Shown here piece by piece: positions 7,933 to 11,459 of a DNA stretch of 11,459 nucleotides; position 1 is the first letter of the stretch, and each line of letters begins with the position of its first letter. The DNA lies in the NCBI GenBank assembly GCA_021788565.1, contig JAJYKO010000092.1:1-11459 (forward strand). The letters run 5' to 3'. Both the position numbers and the translations under genes were made by a program. This DNA is from Chloroflexota bacterium. GTDB lineage: Bacteria; Chloroflexota; UBA6077. The notes under the pieces were generated by a model, which had not been told where the DNA came from, made no database searches, and saw only the letters and a program-made list of their open reading frames with translations.

Positions 7933-7965
7933 AGAGGGCGTTTCCGGCTCTCGGAATCGCCCTCT
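7933..7965 (+). terminator. Strong hairpin, possible terminator
   Basis: AGAGGGCG (7933-7940) pairs with CGCCCTCT (7958-7965). TTCCG (7942-7946) pairs with CGGAA (7952-7956). One T-T mismatch separates the two stems and the loop is 5 nt. On the plus strand it is followed by CTTGTTG, only a weak T-tract. It could end read-through from hsdR, or it could be a structured site of the element. Confidence 0.45.
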
Positions 7966-7989
7966 CTTGTTGCCCTCCGAATCGGCTAC

Positions 7990-8007
7990 GGGGTCAATTT
8001 GGGGGTC
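7990..8007 (+). repeat. GGGGTCA-type motif, left copy (putative integrase arm site)
   Basis: GGGGTCAATTTGGGGGTC matches GGGGTCAGTTAGGGGGTC at 9838-9855 at 16 of 18 positions and in the same orientation. Each copy holds two GGGGTC-like half-sites 11-12 bp apart. The copies lie about 130 bp inside the left repeat and about 85 bp inside the right one, as expected for arm-type binding sites of a tyrosine recombinase. Confidence 0.5.
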
Positions 8008-8089
8008 GGATCCCATCTCATGTGGATCTAAGAGGTGGCGCCGGCGCGGCGTAGAAAACAGGGAGATCCCCGCTGTAGACGGTCTGGAT

Positions 8090-8124
8090 GGATGGACTCA
8101 TCACCGGAAGGAGGTGATCCATCC
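8090..8124 (+). promoter_or_regulatory. Hairpin around an extended Shine-Dalgarno
   Basis: GGATGGA (8090-8096) pairs with TCCATCC (8118-8124). TCACC (8101-8105) pairs with GGTGA (8113-8117). There is a 4-nt bulge (CTCA) and a 7-nt loop. The 3' half contains AAGGAGGTGATCCA (8108-8121), complementary to the very 3' end of 16S rRNA. Folding would bury part of the ribosome-binding site, which suggests translational control of the small ORF at 8126. No regulator is known. Confidence 0.4.
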
Positions 8125-8125
8125 G

Positions 8126-8266
8126 ATGAAGATCATCACCGTTTCCAGTGGAGACATCCATATCTTGGCACGGGGACGCGAAACGCAATGGGCTAAGCGG
8201 CGATCCGGACGACTACCGACTGCGTGGCCTCAGTCTCTTCGGGCACCGGCTCGCCGTGGGCGATGA
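8126..8266 (+). CDS. Possible 46-residue small ORF behind a perfect SD
   Basis: ATG 8126 stands 11 nt after AGGAGG within an unusually extended 14-nt Shine-Dalgarno. The product begins MKIITVSSGDIHILARGRET and turns into a low-complexity basic tail that overlaps the hicB coding region in antisense. The first 20 or so residues look protein-like while the rest does not, so this may be the 5' stump of a gene cut off when hicB was joined. No family is recognised. It may not be expressed. Confidence 0.3.
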   Translation: MKIITVSSGDIHILARGRETQWAKRRSGRLPTAWPQSLRAPARRGR

Positions 8267-8432
8267 GGTCCTCGATGTAGAGGGAGATCGCGTCCTTCGC
8301 CATGGAGATCGCCTCCTCCAGGGTGTCTCCCTCGGTCACGCAGCCCGGCAGGGCAGGGACGGTAACGGTATAGCCGCCACCTTCGTCGGCCGGGGCGGGA
8401 TGCAGGATTATGGAGTAGCTACGCTCCTTCAC
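8193..8432 (-). CDS. hicB: HicB-family antitoxin, short form
   Basis: A 79-residue antitoxin that would bind and block HicA. YSIILHPAPADEGGGYTVTV followed by PALPGCVTEGDTLEEAI is the characteristic HicB partial RNase H fold (about residues 5-60), with GC at the strand turn and the EA-helix after it. It ends in a short Glu/Pro tail and a VVVRIAA strand. The C-terminal ribbon-helix-helix or helix-turn-helix DNA-binding domain of longer HicB proteins is absent, so DNA binding must come from elsewhere if the operon is autoregulated. It starts at GTG (8430-8432), overlapping the hicA stop by 4 nt, with AGGAGG at 8438-8443 five bases upstream. Confidence 0.93.
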   Translation of the reverse strand: MKERSYSIILHPAPADEGGGYTVTVPALPGCVTEGDTLEEAISMAKDAISLYIEDLIAHGEPVPEETEATQSVVVRIAA

Positions 8433-8656
8433 AGTAACCTCCTCAGATCATCGGCCGTGAGTCCGGCCTGGTCGATGATGGATGCCAGTGTGCCGGTCCG
8501 AAGGTCGCGCCCTCCGTGGTATGGGACCACGACGGCGCCCTTCTTGGTCGGATGACGGAGAATGTGATGGCTGCCCGACTGGCGGGAGACTTCCCAGCCG
8601 TCCCCGCGCAGCGCGCGCAGCAGCTCGCCCGCGGTGATCCTCGGCAGCCTAGGCAC
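8429..8656 (-). CDS. hicA: HicA-family mRNA interferase toxin
   Basis: A 75-residue toxin with a double-stranded-RNA-binding-like fold that cleaves mRNA in the cytoplasm. The family signature is clear: an N-terminal PRITAGELLRALRGDGWEV helix-strand, then RQSGSHHILRHP containing the catalytic histidine region (SGSHH), then a VVVPYHGGRDLRTGTLASII segment and a final helix. Length is normal for HicA and the gene looks intact. The GTG start (8654-8656) overlaps the end of the ribbon-helix-helix gene by 8 nt. The toxin-before-antitoxin order is typical of hicAB. Within the element it probably serves maintenance or phage defence. Confidence 0.93.
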   Translation of the reverse strand: MPRLPRITAGELLRALRGDGWEVSRQSGSHHILRHPTKKGAVVVPYHGGRDLRTGTLASIIDQAGLTADDLRRLL

Positions 8657-8831
8657 GGGCGGTGTCCTGTGGCCTCTTCTCGGGCTTGGGGTTCTGCTCC
8701 AGCGCCCACTCCAGCAGCCACAGAACCGCCGCTGTGCGGGTCTGGAAGCGGTTTTCGAACCTGAAATCCTCGATCCGGTCGAGAAACTTGGGCTCGACTA
8801 CCATGGTGATCACCGGCTTACTGCTGGGCAT
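8649..8831 (-). CDS. Small ribbon-helix-helix DNA-binding protein
   Basis: A 60-residue protein. PVITMVVEPKFLDRIEDFRF forms a short strand and first helix, and TRTAAVLWLLEWALEQNPKP forms the second helix. This resembles small MetJ/Arc/CopG-type repressors of phage and mobile elements, which bind DNA as dimers through the N-terminal strand. ATG 8831 is preceded by AGGAGGTG (8839-8846) at 7 nt and by a good promoter, so this start is secure. It is the first gene of a three-gene operon with hicA and hicB. Because this HicB lacks a DNA-binding domain, this protein is the obvious candidate for operon repressor, possibly also of the divergent integrase promoter. That role is inference. Confidence 0.8.
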   Translation of the reverse strand: MPSSKPVITMVVEPKFLDRIEDFRFENRFQTRTAAVLWLLEWALEQNPKPEKRPQDTARA

Positions 8832-8855
8832 TCAGCGCCACCTCCTATCCAGCGT

Positions 8856-8884
8856 ATTGTAGGGTACATATCCACTATTGACAA
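8856..8884 (-). promoter_or_regulatory. Sigma-70-type promoter of the RHH-hicAB operon
   Basis: On the minus strand, TTGTCA (complement of 8879-8884) and TACAAT (complement of 8856-8861) are separated by 17 nt. Transcription would begin near 8849, just before the Shine-Dalgarno of the ribbon-helix-helix gene. Its -35 overlaps that of the plus-strand promoter. Confidence 0.75.
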
Positions 8885-8910
8885 GGCGATATGCTGCGCA
8901 TATGATATGT
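8866..8910. promoter_or_regulatory. Cluster of GATATGY half-sites (putative operator)
   Basis: ACATATC at 8866-8872 (inverted), GATATGC at 8888-8894, GCATAT at 8898-8903 (inverted, partial) and GATATGT at 8904-8910 cover the spacers and one -10 of both divergent promoters. Ribbon-helix-helix repressors typically occupy such repeated short half-sites. Confidence 0.5.
8878..8906 (+). promoter_or_regulatory. Sigma-70-type promoter toward the integrase
   Basis: TTGACA (8878-8883), a 17-nt spacer and TATGAT (8901-8906) make a near-consensus promoter. Its spacer and -10 hold the inverted repeat ATATGC-TGC-GCATAT (8889-8903), a likely operator. Expected start of transcription is about 8913. Confidence 0.75.
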
Positions 8911-8941
8911 TCCATTGCGACAAAGAACCGGCGACCGAGAA

Positions 8942-9892
8942 GTGACCTCGACCGCCGGCATTCGGCACGGGACGCGCCGATCGGTCTACGGCCGCACGGA
9001 GAAAGCGGCCATCAAGGCGCGTAACGATCTTTTGCGGACCCTCACCGTCGACGACATCGAGGATGCCGAGGCGGTGCTGCTGGGTCGCTTGGCCGCCTCA
9101 GCTGTCCACGTCGCGCACGGCATGCTCCACAGTGCCCTGAAGGAGGCCAAACGCCGGCGACTGATCACTGCAGATCCCATGGCGGAAATGGCCTCTCCGA
9201 AGGCGGATGAGCAGCTGATGGACGTCCTGTCCGAGGCGGAGGTCGAAAGGCTGGCGGCCGACACGGGCAGGGACGCTATCACTGTCTGTGGGTAGCGCTG
9301 GTCACGACGGGCCTGAGACTACGTGAGGCCCTCGGGCTTCGCTGGCGCGACGTCGACCTGGAGAACCGGACGGTCGTGGTGAGGGCCCAGCTGCCGCGAC
9401 GTTGGGCCGACTCGGAGGAGCTGCTGCGCCCCAAGTCGAGCTCGTCCCGGCGGACCGTGGCCATCTCCGCAGGGCTCGCCGATCTTATGGCGGCCCTCGA
9501 GGCCAGACTGGCCCAGGGGCGGGACTTCGCGGCAGGTTCGTGGCGCGACAGGCTCGGCCTGGTCTTCACCACGGCGACTGGGGCTCCCCTCTACGGATCC
9601 CAGGCTCGCCAGGGGGTGGCTGAGAGCGGCCAGGCGCCTGGGATTTGCCCCGATCCGGATCCACGACCTCCGGCACACCTTCGCCACGATCCTAATAACG
9701 CGCGGGGTGCATCCCAAGCTCGTGTCCGAGATGCTGGGCCACGCCGATGTCTCCATGACAATGCGCATTTACGCCCACGTCCTCCCCTCGATGAGTGCCG
9801 ATGGGGCCGCCCAGATGGAGACCTTCTTCGCCGTTAAGGGGTCAGTTAGGGGGTCAAACCCGCTCGTACTGCTTCCCGGGGTCGAGGAATGA
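8942..9892 (+). pseudogene. Tyrosine recombinase (phage-type integrase), frameshifted and internally deleted
   Basis: A site-specific recombinase remnant. The frame starting near GTG 8942 (or TTG 8915) gives RHGTRRSVYGRTEKAAIKAR. It then jumps to HVAHGMLHSALKEAKRRRLI, so much of the core-binding domain normally found between these parts is missing. Near 9285 the frame shifts by -1: the first frame stops at 9295, while another continues as LWVALVTTGLRLREALGLRW with the first catalytic Arg. Near 9600 it shifts back by +1 to give RIHDLRHTFATILITRG (HDLRH at 9662-9676), LGHADVS (His at 9740-9742) and IYAHV (Tyr at 9770-9772). All catalytic residues survive, but no single frame encodes them. The two shifts cancel, so sequencing error in a GC-rich read cannot be excluded; the N-terminal deletion still argues for decay. 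It sits between a strong promoter and a terminator, next to its presumed target tRNA-Gln. Confidence 0.85.
9838..9855 (+). repeat. GGGGTCA-type motif, right copy (putative integrase arm site)
   Basis: GGGGTCAGTTAGGGGGTC is in the same orientation as the left copy at 7990-8007 (16 of 18 identical). It lies inside the last codons of the integrase remnant, 85 bp before the right 28-bp repeat. Confidence 0.5.
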
Positions 9893-9895
9893 GGC

Positions 9896-9928
9896 GGCCC
9901 CGTGCGTAAAACGGCCTTGCACGGGGCC
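9896..9928 (+). terminator. Hairpin terminator after the integrase
   Basis: GGCCCCGTGC (9896-9905) and GCACGGGGCC (9919-9928) form a perfect 10-bp stem with a 13-nt loop, starting 4 nt after the integrase stop and followed by TATTTGG. It could also stop minus-strand transcripts leaving tRNA-Gln, though no T-tract follows on that side. Confidence 0.65.
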
Positions 9929-9939
9929 TATTTGGAGGA

Positions 9940-9967
9940 GCTGCCGGAAGAGGATTCGAACCTCTGT
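9940..9967 (+). repeat. Right attachment-site repeat (attR) within tRNA-Gln
   Basis: 28 bp identical to 7833-7860. It covers the discriminator base, the 3' acceptor strand and the T-arm of the minus-strand tRNA-Gln. The sequences diverge immediately afterwards (T at 7861, A at 9968). Confidence 0.85.
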
Positions 9968-10011
9968 AACGGGATCCAAAGTCCCGAGTCCTACCGCTAG
10001 ACGATCCGGCA
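9941..10011 (-). tRNA. tRNA-Gln (UUG)
   Basis: A 71-nt tRNA on the minus strand. The acceptor TGCCGGA pairs with TCCGGCA, with G as discriminator. The D-stem GTC/GAC closes the loop TAGCGGTAG. The anticodon stem CGGGA/TCCCG closes the loop CTTTGGA, giving anticodon TTG (Gln). A 4-nt variable loop and T-stem AGAGG/CCTCT around TTCGAAT follow. A U1-A72 pair is usual for bacterial tRNA-Gln. CCA is not encoded. The gene is intact despite the integration, because the element supplied an identical 3' end. Confidence 0.96.
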
Positions 10012-10047
10012 ATGGGACGGGAGGGGTGAAATTCCGCTCCGGTTCCT

Positions 10048-10053
10048 ATTATA
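10048..10053 (-). promoter_or_regulatory. -10 box of the tRNA-Gln promoter
   Basis: Read on the minus strand, this is a perfect TATAAT lying 36 nt upstream of the mature tRNA 5' end. No good -35 hexamer is seen at the expected spacing in the GC-rich sequence upstream. Confidence 0.55.
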
Positions 10054-10109
10054 AGGCATCGGCGGGCGCGCGCTCACCTGTCTAGCAAGGCAGGCGGCCG
10101 GAACGGAGC

Positions 10110-10135
10110 GGGCCGGCAGAGCCGCCGGCCCCTAC
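10110..10135 (-). repeat. GTAGGGGC-type palindromic repeat, spacer copy
   Basis: This 26-bp stretch ends in GCCGGCCCCTAC and is the exact reverse complement of 11130-11155, inside the downstream coding region. It is internally palindromic (GCCGGC...GCCGGC around AGAGCC). It looks like a dispersed intergenic repeat. Confidence 0.8.
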
Positions 10136-10202
10136 AACTGGCGTTCGAGTTGGCCAGGCCAGTAGGACGTGGTACAGCGGGCACAGCGTCAAGGCTGAAA
10201 GC

Positions 10203-10216
10203 CCGCCGGCCCCTAC
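10203..10216 (-). repeat. GTAGGGGC-type repeat, partial second spacer copy
   Basis: CCGCCGGCCCCTAC repeats the terminal 14 bp of the copy at 10110-10135 in the same orientation, 81 bp away. The preceding bases (GGCTGAAAGC) are only loosely similar. Confidence 0.65.
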
Positions 10217-10269
10217 CACCGTTCCGGCTGCCGACGGCTCTCGCAAGTCATCTGCTCCCCCACCCCCCA

Positions 10270-10287
10270 CTGCGACAAAGGTCGCAG
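10270..10287. promoter_or_regulatory. Small perfect hairpin upstream of the MTHFR-family gene
   Basis: CTGCGAC and GTCGCAG form a 7-bp stem with an AAAG loop, about 85 bp before the start codon. There is no T-tract. It could be an operator or a leader structure; its role is unknown. Confidence 0.35.
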
Positions 10288-10370
10288 ACCAATGATTCCC
10301 GTGCCACTAGACTCCTGTAGTAGAATAGTAAAGAAAGCTGCTACTTGCTATTGGGGCTCGGGGGTGCGGT

Positions 10371-11459
10371 ATGGTAGGCGACGTCGAGAGTCCGCAGGAC
10401 AGCGCAATCCTAAGTCGACAGGTCTGGCCGTGGACCTTCCGCGCGCGGCTGGCGGAGCCGGGAAGCTTCGTCCGCGTCGTGGAGTTGGTGACGACCCGCG
10501 GCCTGCTCACCGAGCCCTCTGCCGCGAAGGTCGTCTCCACGGCTCTGGAACTCACGGAGATCGGCATCGGCGATGCCCTCAGCATCACGGACAACGCCGG
10601 GGGCCATCCCAAGATAGCCCCGGAGTCGCTGGGTTCGATGCTGCTGGAACGCGCCCAGGACGTGATCATCCACCTCACCTGCAAGGACCTGAACCGCAAC
10701 GGTCTGGAGAGCCGGGCCTGGACCCTCGCCGACGCGGGCTTTCAGAACATCCTCTGCCTGTCTGGCGATCATCCGGTGGATGGATACATGGGGCAACCGG
10801 GCGCCGTCTTCGACGTCGATTCCGTTGGACTGCTCCACATGCTCGACGACATGAACCACGGGATGAGGGTGATCAAGCCGCGCAGGGGTGAGCCCGATCG
10901 TCTTCCGCCTACCGACCTCTTCCTGGGCGCGACAGTGTCTCCGTTCAAGCTGCAGGAGCGCGAGCTGATTCCCCAGTACCTGAAGCTGCAATCCAAGGTC
11001 GCCAACGGTGCCCGATTCATCATTACGCAGGTGGGCTACGACTCCCGCAAGTGGGATGAGCTTCTGCGGTACCTCGATGGAGAGACGGGGAGAGTGGGCG
11101 ATGCGGGGACGCGGGGACGTGGGGATCCTGTAGGGGCCGGCGGCTCTGCCGGCCCGTCCGGGCGGGGGGACACGGCCGTCCGCCCCTACAAACCGAAGGA
11201 GAGGGGATTCAGTCCCCAACCCCCATACCTCATCGCCAACGTGTGCGTCCTCACGGGATCGCTGGCTCGGCTCTTCAACCGGGGCGCCGTCCCGGGCGTC
11301 GTCGTGAGCGACGAACTGCTGGCGATCACCGAGAAGCAGGCGGCCTCATCGGATAAGGGCAAGGCCTTCTTCCATGAGCTCGCGGCAAAGCAGATCGCCA
11401 TCGCCCGCGGGCTCGGATACCGGGGCGCCTACATCAGCGGACACCTCGCGCCGGCCGAG
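10371..11459 (+). CDS. metF: Methylenetetrahydrofolate reductase family protein (3' truncated)
   Basis: 363 residues are visible and the frame is open at the window end. The sequence fits the MTHFR (MetF-type) TIM barrel of folate one-carbon metabolism, which reduces methylene-THF to methyl-THF: VELVTTRGLL near the N-terminus, DALSITDNAGG (about 66-76), VIIHLTCKDLNRNGLESRAW (about 100-119), ILCLSGDHP (about 129-137), FDVDSVGLLHML, LGATVSPFK, GARFIITQVGYDSRKWDELL (about 213-232), then YLIANVCVLTGSLARLFNRG and SDKGKAFFHELAAKQIAIAR. This divergent family also occurs in corrinoid-linked one-carbon pathways, so the exact substrate is uncertain. ATG 10371 is the first plausible start after in-frame stops; its ribosome-binding site is weak. 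Residues about 237-285, between a helix and the next strand, are a Gly/Arg/Pro-rich insertion encoded by low-complexity and palindromic repeat DNA, kept in frame. Confidence 0.8.
   Translation, partial: MVGDVESPQDSAILSRQVWPWTFRARLAEPGSFVRVVELVTTRGLLTEPSAAKVVSTALELTEIGIGDALSITDNAGGHPKIAPESLGSMLLERAQDVIIHLTCKDLNRNGLESRAWTLADAGFQNILCLSGDHPVDGYMGQPGAVFDVDSVGLLHMLDDMNHGMRVIKPRRGEPDRLPPTDLFLGATVSPFKLQERELIPQYLKLQSKVANGARFIITQVGYDSRKWDELLRYLDGETGRVGDAGTRGRGDPVGAGGSAGPSGRGDTAVRPYKPKERGFSPQPPYLIANVCVLTGSLARLFNRGAVPGVVVSDELLAITEKQAASSDKGKAFFHELAAKQIAIARGLGYRGAYISGHLAPAE
11130..11189 (+). repeat. 60-bp palindromic repeat inserted in frame in the MTHFR-family gene
   Basis: The element opens with GTAGGGGC (11130-11137) and closes with GCCCCTAC (11182-11189). 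Its first 26 bp are the exact reverse complement of 10110-10135. At 60 bp it preserves the reading frame and encodes VGAGGSAGPSGRGDTAVRPY (residues 254-273). Upstream is a GGGGACG low-complexity run (11105-11124). Confidence 0.75.

Larger units (their letters stand above)
7833..9967 (+). mobile_element. Small integrated element at tRNA-Gln, with hicAB and integrase remnant
   Basis: A segment of about 2.1 kb bounded by perfect 28-bp direct repeats, the right one being the 3' end of an intact tRNA-Gln gene. Inside are a three-gene minus-strand toxin-antitoxin operon and, next to the tRNA, a decayed tyrosine recombinase on the plus strand. Integrase beside the target tRNA is the standard arrangement of such elements. 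There are no replication, packaging or conjugation genes, so it is either a minimal satellite-like element or the residue of a larger one. The frameshifted integrase makes self-mobilisation unlikely. The stretch 7861-8125 within it holds no convincing gene beyond the hairpins and motif listed. Confidence 0.8.
10012..10370. other. Intergenic spacer between tRNA-Gln and the MTHFR-family gene
   Basis: No convincing gene is present here. It contains the tRNA -10 box, two copies of a GCCGGCCCCTAC-type repeat, a C-rich tract (about 10255-10270) and the perfect hairpin CTGCGAC-AAAG-GTCGCAG (10270-10287). A TAGAAT at 10321-10326 could be a -10 for the downstream gene, but no matching -35 is visible. 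Confidence 0.6.

Noticed and set aside
7826..8125. Open frame starting across the left att repeat (product containing RKRIRTSV)
   Set aside because: The RKRIRTSV peptide is what the antisense of a tRNA 3' end translates to, a well-known spurious protein start; the same happens at 9795-10085.
8100..8126. Fragment of a 16S rRNA 3' end on the minus strand
   Set aside because: Only the terminal GGATCACCTCCTT matches; the adjoining helix 45 sequence is absent, so a Shine-Dalgarno on the plus strand explains it better.
10292..10891. 199-codon plus-strand frame overlapping the MTHFR-family gene
   Set aside because: Out of frame with the conserved protein starting at 10371; basic, low-complexity translation.
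10410..11219. 269-codon minus-strand frame opposite the MTHFR-family gene
   Set aside because: The plus strand encodes clear conserved MTHFR motifs; the antisense product has none.

Overview
This window comes from a high-G+C bacterium. The phylum cannot be fixed from it. GTAGGGGC-type palindromes and GGGGACG low-complexity runs near the right end remind me of Chloroflexota genomes, and the PRTase tail at the left end resembles actinobacterial proteins, but both impressions rest on memory. All protein-coding genes except the three-gene hic operon, and no RNA gene, lie on the plus strand; the only RNA gene, tRNA-Gln, is on the minus strand.

Positions 1-7746 hold a tightly packed defence-type operon. 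It contains the C-terminus of a phosphoribosyltransferase-domain protein (probably the tail of a RecQ-family helicase), a DprA-like protein, a type I restriction specificity subunit (HsdS), an AlbA_2/HATPase protein, and the type I restriction motor/nuclease subunit (HsdR). The first four genes are separated by 1 bp or overlap by 4 bp. HsdR is set apart by a 214-bp gap that carries two copies of an 18-bp direct repeat. No HsdM methylase gene lies in the window, so it is expected upstream of position 1. The group looks like a type I restriction-modification system with a DprA/PRTase-helicase pair and an AlbA_2 protein embedded in it.

Positions 7833-9967 are a small integrated element of about 2.1 kb. 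It is bounded by perfect 28-bp direct repeats, and the right copy is the 3' end of an intact tRNA-Gln gene on the minus strand. The element carries a minus-strand operon (ribbon-helix-helix protein, HicA toxin, HicB antitoxin), a divergent promoter pair sharing one -35 region, and a tyrosine-recombinase gene that has lost part of its N-terminal half and carries two compensating frameshifts. An 18-bp GGGGTCA-type motif near each end may be an integrase arm site. The element is probably immobile now. Its left repeat marks the right edge of the restriction island, which suggests stacked integrations at tRNA-Gln.

Positions 10012-11459 are probably core chromosome. A 359-bp spacer holds the tRNA promoter, two copies of a GTAGGGGC-type repeat and a short hairpin. 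A methylenetetrahydrofolate reductase-family gene follows and runs off the end. Its reading frame contains an in-frame low-complexity plus palindromic insertion that shares a perfect 26-bp inverted copy with the spacer.
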